This document shows, in pieces, positions 52,917 through 61,558 of a DNA stretch of 64,000 nucleotides. A model generated the notes under the pieces. That model saw only the letters and a list, made by a program, of their open reading frames with translations. It was not told the DNA's origin and made no database searches. The DNA is from a bacterium. Lineage in GTDB: Bacteria > UBA8248. The position numbers and the translations under genes are program-made. The stretch lies in assembly GCA_022825065.1 (NCBI GenBank), contig JAJDYR010000039.1, forward strand, positions 1-64,000. Reading direction: 5' to 3'. Every line of letters begins with the position of its first letter. Positions within the stretch are counted from its first letter, which is position 1.

Positions 52917-53348
52917 GGGGTTGTTGAAACAGTCCGATTAACGAGGATTCGACGCGACCGTGGAGGGAGCGGTTTTTGTAGGGGACGCATAGTATGCGTC
53001 CCTGCTTTTTCGACGGCGGAACTCGGGCCGCATATATGTCAGACATATATGTCTGACCTACAATCCCTTCGGCAAGGCGGTATCCCGTTGCCGGCATTGC
53101 AGGGTTTTTCAAAAGACCTCCTTGCCAGAGGACAAAGGCAACCCCCCCTACCCCCCTTGTCAGGGGGGTATAAAAAGGCGATGCGCCTTCGCCGGGCTGA
53201 GGGGGTTTTGCTTTTTCTTGCCCCCCTGACAAGGGGGGTAGGGGGGGTTGCTTTTCAAGGCTAGAGCCTGCGCCGCCGCCCGGTTTTGGGTTTTGGCCGT
53301 CATTCCGGTGTTGGAGCCAACCAAGGATGACTTTTCCAACAGCCCCTT
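52917..53348. repeat. MITE-like element with nested palindromes
   Basis: Left end GGGGTTGTTGAAACAGTCC at 52917-52935, right end ACTTTTCCAACAGCCCC at 53330-53346, and an inner right end GGGTTTTTCAAAAGACC at 53101-53117. Contains the hairpin GTAGGGGACGCATAGTATGCGTCCC, an 18-bp perfect palindrome TCAGACATATATGTCTGA (53039-53056), and the CCCCCCTACCCCCCTTGTC inverted module (53140-53250). The flanking 53355-53423 holds the ATTCCGGCTTTCGCCGGAAT repeat. Nothing coding between 52852 and 53448. Confidence 0.7.
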
Positions 53349-53448
53349 GACGGGGAGATGAAAAGCCGAAGTATCGTCATTCCGCTTGAAAATGGATTCC
53401 GGCTTTCGCCGGAATGACGGCAATCTCGGCTTTACCGGGTTTTTCCGT

Positions 53449-54054
53449 TCAGGAAGATTCGATGGGAAATACGCGCACCGCGCCCGGGTATTCGGGGCAG
53501 TGCTGCTCGCAGGTGCCGCAGCCCACGCAGGTCTCGCCGATGACGGGGCCTTTCCCGTCCTCTCGCTCCTCGACCCGTATCGCGCTCTCCCCGATGGGGC
53601 ACCGCGTCACGCAGAAGTTGCATTCCTCGTCCGTCCCGTTCCAGGCGTAGCACGTCTCGAGGTTCACTTCCGCGAGGCCCACCCGGATCTCCTCGCGCGG
53701 CACGAGGGTGAGCGCGCCCGTGGGGCAGACCTTCATGCAGGAGAGGTCGTCGCAGACCACGCAGGCCCCGTCCACGGGGATGATGCGGGGGGCTTCGAGG
53801 CCGGAGCCGTCCTCGCGCGGGAGCATGAGGATGGCGTCTGCCGGGCACGCCAGCGCGCACTGCGCACTGCCCGTGCAGAGGTCCAGGAAATCGGCTTCCG
53901 CCGCCGCGCCCGGCGGGCGCAGGACGGGCCCTTCGAGGTTCGAGGGCTGGATTCTCGTTTCCCCCTGGTGCACTCCCTGCATGAAGGCGCGCATGAAGGA
54001 GAGGGGGCCTTCGGTGAAGAACGCCTTGCGGTCGATTTGCTTGTCTTCGGCCAT
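53449..54054 (-). CDS. Multi-cluster 4Fe-4S ferredoxin-type protein
   Basis: A 201-residue iron-sulfur protein with four Cys groups of the type seen in NapG/MauM or formate-dehydrogenase electron-transfer subunits: CTGSAQCALACP, CVVCDDLSCMKVCP, CYAWNGTDEECNFCVTRCP and CVGCGTCEQHCP, enough for up to four [4Fe-4S] clusters. No signal peptide in the chosen form (ATG 54054, GAGG upstream). Divergent from the leuCD-like operon. Partner enzyme not visible. Confidence 0.85.
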   Translation of the reverse strand: MAEDKQIDRKAFFTEGPLSFMRAFMQGVHQGETRIQPSNLEGPVLRPPGAAAEADFLDLCTGSAQCALACPADAILMLPREDGSGLEAPRIIPVDGACVVCDDLSCMKVCPTGALTLVPREEIRVGLAEVNLETCYAWNGTDEECNFCVTRCPIGESAIRVEEREDGKGPVIGETCVGCGTCEQHCPEYPGAVRVFPIESS

Positions 54055-54158
54055 TTCGTCCTCGCGCCCGAGTCTTGCTTCGCGTCCGATAGTGTGCGAC
54101 AAGGCGAGTATACAAGACTGTCGCGTTTTCGCATCCCCTCATCTGAAGGAGAGCCTCT

Positions 54159-55424
54159 TTGTCCGGGGATACAGCTACACAGAAAATCCTGGCCCGCGCC
54201 AGCGGGCGCGAGCGCGTGGACGTGGGCGACATCGTATGGGCGAAGGTCGACGCCCACGTCATGCACGACAACCAGGGGCCGTTCCGCATGGGGAAGGATT
54301 TCGCCGAACTCGGACTTCCCATCTGGAACAAGGATCGCTTCATGCTCACGGCCGACCACCACAATCCGCCCACCGGCGACTCGCAGTCGAAGGTGCTGAA
54401 CGTCACCAGAGCCTGGGCGGCCGAGCAGGAACTTTCGCATTTCTACGACGCGGAGGGCATCTGCCACATCCTGATGGCGGAGAAGGGCTTCGTTCGCCCG
54501 GGCGCGCTCGTCACGGGCACCGACAGCCACACCACCAACACGGGCGCGCTCGGCGCGCTGGGCGTGGCCATCGGTCCGACGGAGAGCATCGGCGTACTCG
54601 CCAAGGGTGAGGTATGGCTCCGCGTGCCCGAGACGATTCGGGTCCACTACACGGGCCGGGTTCCCGAAGGCGTGTACGGCAAGGACATGGTGCTGCGCGC
54701 GCTCAAGGACCTCAAGGTCGACGGGGCGGAGTACAAGGTGCTCGAATTCTCGGGCGAGCCGCTCATGGCGCTGCCCGTCGAGGACCGCATGACGCTCTCG
54801 AACATGGCGGCGGAGTTCAGCGCCAAGAGCGCCATCATGGACGTGGACGAGGCGACGGCGGAGTACCTGGCGAACGCAGGGGTGGAGGAAGGCTGGGAGG
54901 CCTTTTCCTCCGACGCGGACGCCGCCTACGCCGCATCGTATGAATACGACGTGTCGGATATGTCGCCCCAGGTGGCGTGTCCCCACAGGATGGACAACGT
55001 ATCGCCGGTCGAGGAGGTGGATTCGCCGCCGCTCCATCGCGCGCACATCGGCTCGTGCACGGGGGCGAAGCTCCTCGACCTGCAGGCGGCGGCGGCGGTC
55101 TTGAAGGGCAGGCGGGTCGCCCACGGGATGCAGCTTCTCATCGCGCCCGCCAGCAAGGACATCATGCGCAAGGCCATGGACGACGGGACGCTCGGCGCGA
55201 TCATCGACGCGGGCGGCGTGCTCCTGCCCACCACGTGCGGGGTATGCGCGGGCAGGGGACCGGGACAACTCGGAGCCGGGGAGGTGTGCATCTCCTCGGC
55301 CAACCGCAACTACAAGGGACGCATGGGAAGTGCGGAGGCGTCGATATACCTGGCTTCGGCCGCCACGGTGGCGGCGAGCGCCGTCAAGGGCCGCGTGGCC
55401 GACCCGAGGGAGTTCATCTCATGA
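54159..55424 (+). CDS. 3-isopropylmalate dehydratase-like large subunit (aconitase family)
   Basis: A 421-residue LeuC-type hydro-lyase with the [4Fe-4S] ligands C~299 (GSCTGAKL) and C~359, C~362 (TTCGVCAGRG). Other family blocks are GTDSHTTNTGALGALG and SSANRNYKGRMGS. TTG start after GAAGGAGAG. The length and HAC1-like sequence fit the short LeuC/homoaconitase branch. No leuA or leuB is near, so the true substrate may be another 2- or 3-hydroxyacid (citramalate, dimethylmaleate-like). Confidence 0.9.
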   Translation: MSGDTATQKILARASGRERVDVGDIVWAKVDAHVMHDNQGPFRMGKDFAELGLPIWNKDRFMLTADHHNPPTGDSQSKVLNVTRAWAAEQELSHFYDAEGICHILMAEKGFVRPGALVTGTDSHTTNTGALGALGVAIGPTESIGVLAKGEVWLRVPETIRVHYTGRVPEGVYGKDMVLRALKDLKVDGAEYKVLEFSGEPLMALPVEDRMTLSNMAAEFSAKSAIMDVDEATAEYLANAGVEEGWEAFSSDADAAYAASYEYDVSDMSPQVACPHRMDNVSPVEEVDSPPLHRAHIGSCTGAKLLDLQAAAAVLKGRRVAHGMQLLIAPASKDIMRKAMDDGTLGAIIDAGGVLLPTTCGVCAGRGPGQLGAGEVCISSANRNYKGRMGSAEASIYLASAATVAASAVKGRVADPREFIS

Positions 55425-55921
55425 GCAGCGAAACGCAATCCATCGAGGGCGGCGCCTGGGTGTTCGGCGACAACGTCGATACGGGCTACATCATGCCGTC
55501 CAAATACGCGAGCCTCCCCGATGAGGAACTGGCCGCGCACGCCATGGAGGGTATCGACCCCGATTTCCCGAAAAACGTGCAGGCGGGCGACGTCATCATC
55601 GGCGGGCGGAACTTCGGCTGCGGTTCGAGCCGCGAGACGGCCCCGCGCGGCATCAAGCACGCGGGCGTGGGCGCCGTCATCGCGCGGACGTTCGCCAGGA
55701 ATTTTTTCAGGAACTCGCTGTGCATCGGCCTGCCCGTGCTCATCTGCGCCGACGCGGAATCGATAGCGCAGGGCGACCGCGTCCGCGTCGACCCGATCGC
55801 GGGCCGGGTCGAGAACCTCACCAAGGGCGAGACCCTGCAGGCCGAGCCCCTGCCCGATCACATCATGGACATGGTGAAGGCGGGCGGCCTCGTTCCCTAC
55901 CTCAAGCTAACGCTGACGTAA
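55421..55921 (+). CDS. 3-isopropylmalate dehydratase-like small subunit
   Basis: A 166-residue partner of the preceding large subunit, completing the heterodimeric hydro-lyase. The swivel-domain motif VFGDNVDTGYIMPSKY is at the start and GRNFGCGSSRETAPRGIKHAG (substrate-binding loop, GSSRE) in the centre, followed by ARTFARNFFRNSLCIGLP. ATG 55421 overlaps the large-subunit stop (ATGA). Standard LeuD length. A repeat element follows. Confidence 0.92.
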   Translation: MSSETQSIEGGAWVFGDNVDTGYIMPSKYASLPDEELAAHAMEGIDPDFPKNVQAGDVIIGGRNFGCGSSRETAPRGIKHAGVGAVIARTFARNFFRNSLCIGLPVLICADAESIAQGDRVRVDPIAGRVENLTKGETLQAEPLPDHIMDMVKAGGLVPYLKLTLT

Positions 55922-55957
55922 GGCGCAACCGCCGGGGCGTCATACACTTCCTTATGA

Positions 55958-56130
55958 GGCTGTTGAAAAAGCCTTTCTCAAAGGAGCAACCCCCCCTACC
56001 CCCCCTTGTCAGGGGGGTATGAAAAGGCGCCCGTCGCCGGTAGAGGGGTTTTTGTTTTTTCTTGCCCCCCTGACAAGGGGGGGTAGGGGGGGTTGCCTTT
56101 ATCCCTTGGGTAAGGGGCTTGTTTCTCCGG
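55958..56130. repeat. MITE-like element, right end degraded
   Basis: Left end GGCTGTTGAAAAAGCC at 55958-55973. The CCCCCCTTGTCAGGGGGG module and its inverse occupy 55988-56096 around GTATGAAAAGGCG...TTTTTGTTTTTTCTTG. The right end near 56113 (AAGGGGCTTGTTTCTCC) is only partly like the others. Confidence 0.6.
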
Positions 56131-56135
56131 CCCCC

Positions 56136-56978
56136 CTACGGCGCGGAGACGGTGCTTCTGAGCACGCCGATGTTCTCTATCTCGCACTCCACCACGTCGC
56201 CCACGCTGAGGAGCCCCGGCGGGTCCATAGCGAAGCCCACGCCCTCGGGCGTTCCGGTGGCGATCATGTCGCCGGGCACGAGCGTGAAGCTCTCGGACAG
56301 CACCGAGACGACGGTGGCGATATCGAAGATCATGTCGTTCGTGTTCGAACTCTGCCGCGTCTGTCCGTTCACGCGCGTGGTCACGGCCAGGTTGTTCCCG
56401 TCGCCCGCCTCGTCTTTGGTGACGATCCACGGCCCGAGCGGGCCGAAGCTGTCGAGCGCCTTGCCCTTGAACCACTGGCCGTGGGCGCGCTGCACGTCGC
56501 GGGCCGAGACCTCGTTCATGATGGTGTAGCCGTATACGTGGTCCATGGCTTCTTCAAGCGGGATGTTGACGCCCTCCTTGCCGATCACGATGACGAGTTC
56601 GCACTCGTAATCCAACTCGTTCACGTTGGAGTGGAGGATGATCTCCCCGTCGGGTCTGTTGTGCGAGCCCGGCCACTTGCAGAAGAACACCGGAATCTCG
56701 GGGTAGACGCCCACCGGACGCCCGTATTTGCGCGCGCCCTCATCGGCGTGTTTCTTGTAGTTGAGGCCCACGGCGATGACGGGCCGCGCGAGTTTCGCCA
56801 CCGGCGCGAGCATTTTGATGGATTCGAACGCCACCGGCTCGCCGCTGGTCTCGGGCGTTCCGCCCCGGGCGATGACTTCCGCCGCATCGCCCGTCCGGGG
56901 GACGACGTCTTCCACGCCGTTTTCCGTCAAGACGGCGACGCGCGGGCCTGTATCCGATTCATAGGTAAGCAGTTTCAT
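56136..56978 (-). CDS. Fumarylacetoacetate hydrolase family protein
   Basis: A 280-residue FAH-fold enzyme. The metal-binding motif is LDYECELVIVIGKEG, preceded by IAVGLNYKKHADEG and FFCKWPGSHNRPDG; the late TGTPEGVGFAMDPP is the conserved C-terminal loop. Family members hydrolyse C-C bonds of acylpyruvates or decarboxylate oxaloacetate-like acids; the substrate is unknown. 45 bases upstream of the HpcH aldolase on the same strand, so both may serve breakdown of an aromatic or dicarboxylic acid. Confidence 0.9.
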   Translation of the reverse strand: MKLLTYESDTGPRVAVLTENGVEDVVPRTGDAAEVIARGGTPETSGEPVAFESIKMLAPVAKLARPVIAVGLNYKKHADEGARKYGRPVGVYPEIPVFFCKWPGSHNRPDGEIILHSNVNELDYECELVIVIGKEGVNIPLEEAMDHVYGYTIMNEVSARDVQRAHGQWFKGKALDSFGPLGPWIVTKDEAGDGNNLAVTTRVNGQTRQSSNTNDMIFDIATVVSVLSESFTLVPGDMIATGTPEGVGFAMDPPGLLSVGDVVECEIENIGVLRSTVSAP

Positions 56979-57023
56979 TTTCTCTCTCCGTTGTCACGAA
57001 AATTGCGAATGGAAATTGGAATT

Positions 57024-57809
57024 TCAGCCTGCGAGGTCTCGAATCATGCTCGCCTGGGCCCTGGCGCCTGCGATCATGAAGTTCAAGTCGCTGCCTGAGA
57101 GGATGAAGCGCATCCCCTCCTTGATCCTGCGCTCTATCATCTCGGGATCATAGGACCCGCCCATGCCGGCTATCTTGCCGTGTTTCTGACACGCCGCGTT
57201 CACCTGGTCATACACCTTGTTGACTTTGGGGTGGTCGTGCTGGCCGACGATGCCCATGCCCGTGCTCAAATCGTTCGTGCCGATGAGCAGCACGTCGATC
57301 CCGTCCACGGCGGCGATGGCGTCCGCCTCATCGCCGGCTTCGGGCGTCTCGATCATGGCGACCAGCAGCGTCTCGTCGTTGATGCCGCTCAGCATCCCGG
57401 CTGCGTCGATGGCCTCGAAGCGGCCGTGGGCCAGCCCCCCGCCCGCGCTGCGTCCGCCCTCGGGCGGGAATTTGCAGATTTTCACGAATTCGGCGGCCTC
57501 CTGCGCGTTGTTCACGTGCGGCAGGACGATGCCCTGCGCGCCTGAGTCCAGAATCCGCGTGCTCAGGTGTCCGTCGAGCGAGGCCACGCGCACGAGCGGC
57601 GTGATGCCCTGCGTCAGGGCGGCGATGGAAATCTGCTGCGCGGTTTCCAGGTCGAAGGGTCCGTGTTCGAGATCGATGAAGAGCCAGTCGAAACCGGCCG
57701 CCTTCATGGTGAGGCCGACCTCCACCGTTCGCGCCATGCGTACGCCCGCGCCCAGGGTGACCTCACCGGCGTAGGATTTTCTTTTCGTCTCGTTCGTGAT
57801 GATGGGCAA
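57024..57809 (-). CDS. HpcH/HpaI-family aldolase
   Basis: A 261-residue class II aldolase/lyase of the HpcH/HpaI type. Family blocks are DWLFIDLEHGPFD, GITPLVRVASLDG, GAQGIVLPHVNNAQEA, VAMIETPEAGDEADAIAAVDGIDVLLIGTNDLS. It cleaves 4-hydroxy-2-oxoacids to pyruvate and an aldehyde. TTG 57809 is chosen for GGAGG upstream; ATG 57824 lies 15 bases earlier without a good site. Upstream of the FAH-family gene in the likely operon. Confidence 0.9.
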   Translation of the reverse strand: MPIITNETKRKSYAGEVTLGAGVRMARTVEVGLTMKAAGFDWLFIDLEHGPFDLETAQQISIAALTQGITPLVRVASLDGHLSTRILDSGAQGIVLPHVNNAQEAAEFVKICKFPPEGGRSAGGGLAHGRFEAIDAAGMLSGINDETLLVAMIETPEAGDEADAIAAVDGIDVLLIGTNDLSTGMGIVGQHDHPKVNKVYDQVNAACQKHGKIAGMGGSYDPEMIERRIKEGMRFILSGSDLNFMIAGARAQASMIRDLAG

Positions 57810-57932
57810 GGCGAAGACCTCCATTCGAGGAAAACAACTGAAATTGCGGAATCGACCGATACGGGTTCCCGTGCCTCCATGAAATACTCCACTTGGGCTG
57901 TCTCGGCAAGGGCGGCGGGGGATCGGCCATGA

Positions 57933-58163
57933 GGGGGTTTGTTGAAAAAGCCCCCGGAAGCAAAGAATGGGTTTCCCGTAGGGGCGGACCTGCGTGTCCG
58001 CCCGGTTGTTGATGCGGACCTTGTTGATGCTATCTCCCCCTGTTGGCGTTCCAGCCCCCGATATCCGTTCGATATACGAACTTCGCGTTTGGGGCGGACA
58101 CGCAGGTCCGCCCCTACAAAAAGCGCAAACCCTCATTCATCAGGGCTTTTTCAACAACCTCTG
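57933..58163. repeat. MITE-like element with long internal inverted repeat
   Basis: Left end GGGGGTTTGTTGAAAAAGCC at 57933-57952, right end GGGCTTTTTCAACAACC at 58143-58159. A perfect 26-bp inverted pair lies inside: GTAGGGGCGGACCTGCG... from 57978 and its complement ending CCGCCCCTAC at 58117. About 230 bp in total, non-coding. Confidence 0.75.
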
Positions 58164-58213
58164 TGGGGACCGCCCGGGCGATGACGCCGGCGCGCTTTTT
58201 TGTCCCGCCCTGC

Positions 58214-59236
58214 TTATGCGCCTGTTTCCGCGAAGCGGGGCAGGACTTCACGGGCCAGGGTCTCGATAATTTCGTAGCGTTCTTCGAGCCGGAAAGGCAT
58301 GGCGACGATGACCTTCTCCACCCCCATCTCATGCAGCGTCTCGAAGCGGGCGACGACGTCGTTCGGCGTGCCGACCACGGCGAAGCGGTCCACCATGTAG
58401 TCGGTGATGAGGCTTGCGTTTTTCGTCTTGTGGCCTACATCGCTCTCGTCATAATTCTCACGAAAGGCCTGCACGTCCGGAAGGTGCTCTTCCGGCACCG
58501 CATGGAAGCCCATGCGAAAGTTATGGTTGGCCCGGTTGCACAGGCGCGCCCGAATCGCCCGGCGAACCGCGTCGCGGTCTTCGCCGACGCTGACGATGAA
58601 ATCGAACCAGATCGGCGCGTGGCCGGGTTCGCGGCCGGCGCGCGCCTCACCCTCCGCGATGCAGCCCCGCGCCCACTCGATTACCTCGGGCGTCGCGCCC
58701 GCGCCGAGAATGACCGCATCGGCCAGTTCTCCGGCGACGGCCAGTATCTTCGGCCCGTCGGCGGCGAGGCAGATCGGCACGTGCGGCTTCCGCCAGTTGG
58801 AGCGCATTCGCGCCCCCTCGTAGGTTACGGGCTCGCCGTCCAGCAACCCCCGGATTGCGGAGAGGTATTCCCGCATTTCCGCCAGACGGGCGGCGCGCTT
58901 GCCGAGCAGGTATACCGCCGTATCGCCGGAGCCGACCCCGAGGAACGTGCGCCGCGGGGCGATCGCGTCATCGATCGACCCGAACGCATTGGCGACGACC
59001 GCCGGATGACGGATGAAGGGGACGGTCACGCCGGTTCCAATCCCGGCGCGCCCGGTCGCCCCGGCGGCAAGCGCCATGACGACGAAGGGGTCGCGCAGGT
59101 GGAAGTGCGACAGGGAAACCGTGTCGGAGAACAGCAGCGGGTCGAAGCCGAGCGCTTCCGCGCGCTGCACGAATTTCAGGTATTCCGGGATCGGCGTGAA
59201 TTCGTTCTGGGGTCCGATGCGGAGGCCTATCTGCAT
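58214..59236 (-). CDS. LLM-class (F420-dependent type) oxidoreductase
   Basis: A 340-residue luciferase-like enzyme with VTVPFIRHPAVVANAFGSIDD, LGVGSGDTAVYLLGKRAARL and PHVPICLAADGPKILAVAG, the same block order as the 9-11 kb pair but clearly diverged. ATG 59236 follows GAGGAG at eight bases; the frame extends upstream without a site. A DRFAVVGTPNDVVARFETL segment near the end is the usual LLM terminal motif. F420 use inferred from subfamily. Monocistronic. Confidence 0.85.
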   Translation of the reverse strand: MQIGLRIGPQNEFTPIPEYLKFVQRAEALGFDPLLFSDTVSLSHFHLRDPFVVMALAAGATGRAGIGTGVTVPFIRHPAVVANAFGSIDDAIAPRRTFLGVGSGDTAVYLLGKRAARLAEMREYLSAIRGLLDGEPVTYEGARMRSNWRKPHVPICLAADGPKILAVAGELADAVILGAGATPEVIEWARGCIAEGEARAGREPGHAPIWFDFIVSVGEDRDAVRRAIRARLCNRANHNFRMGFHAVPEEHLPDVQAFRENYDESDVGHKTKNASLITDYMVDRFAVVGTPNDVVARFETLHEMGVEKVIVAMPFRLEERYEIIETLAREVLPRFAETGA

Positions 59237-59501
59237 GGGTCGTATCTCCTCACGGCTTGCGTTCGAAAAGAGGGCGAGGTCGGCGCGTTGATGTACCCGA
59301 GCCTTATCCTGCCTCGTCATGCTCCGTCAAGTCGATGGCGGGGTTGAAGCGCTCCGGCGCCGAACCTGCTCTACACAACGCGCCGGACGCCATGACTTTC
59401 AGGGGCGAACGGCGTATTCTCGCCCCATGAAGCAATACCGCCGCAAATCAGGATGAATGGGTCGCGTCCCCATTCGTTATTAAAATCCCGGGAGGCCTCT
59501 G

Positions 59502-60005
59502 ATGATTCGCTCCATCCGCCTGCAGCACATGGGCATCAAGGTGCGCGACCTGGACCGCGCGATAAAATTCTACTCCGAAGTCCTGGGCTTCAAGCTGCGC
59601 TCGCGCCACGAGGCGGGCAGCCACCCGGCGGCTCCGTTCGGCTCGGCGTTCATGTACCTGGACGACTACCACCACCAGCTGGCGATTTTCAGCGTGCCCG
59701 GGGACTGGGTGGAAGAAGAAGGCGGGGACACCGTGCCGCGCCGCGACGTAGGCCTGCACCACCTGGCGTTCGAGGTGGCGGATCAGGAGGCGTTCGACGA
59801 CGCGGTGGCCTACATCCGCTCGCGCCCCGACATCGAGGTCGTCTGGGGACCCTTGCGGCTCGATGCGAGCAACGGCCTCTGGGGCGGGCACGAGGGCATC
59901 TATTTCCTGGACCCCGACGGCAACCGCATCGAGGTGTTTCACGACTCGGACATGTTCCCCGGCAGCAAACCGGCGTGGCGGGAAGCGGGGGAGGATGAAT
60001 GCTGA
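59502..60005 (+). CDS. VOC-family (glyoxalase/dioxygenase) protein
   Basis: A 167-residue vicinal-oxygen-chelate protein with two beta-alpha-beta-beta-beta modules. Metal ligands are likely His in LQHMGIKVRDLDRAIKFY (start), His in VGLHHLAFEVADQ (middle) and Glu in DGNRIEVFHDSD (end), the pattern of extradiol dioxygenases and glyoxalases. Substrate unknown. ATG 59502 follows GGGAGG. Its stop overlaps the next gene. Confidence 0.85.
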   Translation: MIRSIRLQHMGIKVRDLDRAIKFYSEVLGFKLRSRHEAGSHPAAPFGSAFMYLDDYHHQLAIFSVPGDWVEEEGGDTVPRRDVGLHHLAFEVADQEAFDDAVAYIRSRPDIEVVWGPLRLDASNGLWGGHEGIYFLDPDGNRIEVFHDSDMFPGSKPAWREAGEDEC

Positions 60006-60610
60006 TCGACGGGCCGAGCCTCCTCGCTCTGGCGGTGGTTCTCGGCGCGGTCGTCTACTGCGTCTTCTTCCGCGACGTATGGCTGACCCGCCGCATGAAG
60101 CCGCTGGCCGAGATGCTGGATGCGGGTACGGCCCGTCTCGAGGGCGGGCGGTTGACGGGCCGGTATTCGGGCAAAAGCGTGTGGTTCGAGTATCGTGCGC
60201 AATCTCGCCAAAGCCCCGCCGCGATGCGGATAGGCGTCGCCTGCGCGGCGACTTTTTCGTTCAGAATCCACAAGAAAGCGGAAAGCCTCCAGCCGACTGA
60301 GCGCGCTTGTCTTGAAAATGAATTCGCCGGCTCGAATCTCCAGAACTTCTATTCGGGAGATCCGCTCTGGGACTCGGAACTCTCCCTGGCCGCCGACTGC
60401 GAAGCCTCCTTCAGGCGCTGGATCAACCGGCCCGACGCCCACGAAACTGTAGGCGCGATGGTCTTGCGGCCTCTCACCACCATCTTGCTCTGCGATAAGG
60501 ACGCGCTCTGGGCCGTCTATCCGGGGGCTTCCGCCGAGGCCGTCTTCCAGAGTTCCTTCGCCAGGGATGCGCTCGATGAACTCGTGTCGCTGAGCGAAAC
60601 CCTAGCCTGA
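59999..60610 (+). CDS. Membrane-anchored hypothetical protein
   Basis: A 203-residue protein with one N-terminal membrane segment (SLLALAVVLGAVVYCVFF, about 7-24) followed by a basic stop-transfer region (RDVWLTRRMK) and a soluble domain of mixed strands and helices. No family recognised. ATG overlaps the VOC gene by 7 bases, so the two are coupled. Confidence 0.65.
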   Translation: MLIDGPSLLALAVVLGAVVYCVFFRDVWLTRRMKPLAEMLDAGTARLEGGRLTGRYSGKSVWFEYRAQSRQSPAAMRIGVACAATFSFRIHKKAESLQPTERACLENEFAGSNLQNFYSGDPLWDSELSLAADCEASFRRWINRPDAHETVGAMVLRPLTTILLCDKDALWAVYPGASAEAVFQSSFARDALDELVSLSETLA

Positions 60611-60663
60611 GGGTTATGCGGCGGGTATTCGAGCGTGAGCGCTCATAGACTGCTATCTGAAAA

Positions 60664-61269
60664 CTATTTCTTGAGCGGCGGGAGCCTCAGCAGGATGAGG
60701 GCGAATTTCTCGTCCATTTTTTCATCCAGACGGGTTATTCTTTCGTTAATTTTCAGTTCCAAACGGTCTATTTTCTTCTCGATTTTTTGATCCAGCACTT
60801 CTATTTTCCTCTCGAGTTTCCGATCCAGCATCGTTATCTTGCTATCGAACTTCTGGTTCAACTGGCTTATTTTCGTGTCGATCTTCTGGCTCAACTGGCT
60901 TATTTTCGTGTCTACCGTCTGGCTCAACCGGGTAATTTTCGTGTCGACCGTCTGGTTCAACTGACTTGTTTTCGTGTTGATTTGCTCATTCAGCAGGTCG
61001 ATTCTTTCTCTGTTCTGCCCGATAGCTTCACGCAATTGGCCGAAATGCTCGTTCATCTGCTTCTCGAAGCGGGCGAAGTTGCCGTTCGTGTTCCCGTCCG
61101 CCGCGTCGAGCCTCTTGACTTCCGCATCGACGCGCTCGCTGACGGGCGTGACCTGGGCGCTGACCATGAATACCGTGAATTGATAGATGCCGCCCGCTAT
61201 CGCGGCCATGAACAGCCCGAACGTCCATACGCTGGCGTTGGTTTTGAAATGATCGAAGAGTTTTTGCAT
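60664..61269 (-). CDS. Membrane-anchored coiled-coil protein with 11-residue repeats
   Basis: A 201-residue protein: residues 12-38 contain a membrane helix (WTFGLFMAAIAGGIYQFTVFMV), and from about residue 85 to 190 the sequence is about nine consecutive 11-residue units of the form (V/I)DTKISQLSQK, with later units drifting to ERKIEVLDQK and NERITRLDEK. Hydrophobic residues at positions 1, 5 and 8 of each unit predict a right-handed or hendecad coiled coil. ATG 61269 (MQKLFDHF). No catalytic motif; structural or tethering role likely. Confidence 0.75.
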   Translation of the reverse strand: MQKLFDHFKTNASVWTFGLFMAAIAGGIYQFTVFMVSAQVTPVSERVDAEVKRLDAADGNTNGNFARFEKQMNEHFGQLREAIGQNRERIDLLNEQINTKTSQLNQTVDTKITRLSQTVDTKISQLSQKIDTKISQLNQKFDSKITMLDRKLERKIEVLDQKIEKKIDRLELKINERITRLDEKMDEKFALILLRLPPLKK

Positions 61270-61558
61270 GGTTCCGCCCGCCTCCGGTGAGTAAGAAAGA
61301 GTACGGGTCCTCCACACAGAGCCTAGCGATTTTGGACCGGGAAGTCAAAAGCGCGTCATAAGCAGCCTGTTTCTCGCTCTCCGCTCTGACAAGATATCCC
61401 TGTTCATGCAAGGGCTGTTCGCGAACCGCCCTGCTGTGTGAAGGAACGGCAGGTTCGGAAGCGACTGGAATCGAGGAGCGCCCCCGCCTTTCCGCCTCCC
61501 CCTTATCTGTACTAGAATCGCCGGAATTAAATACCGAAAACGCAGGGGAGTATTCCGC

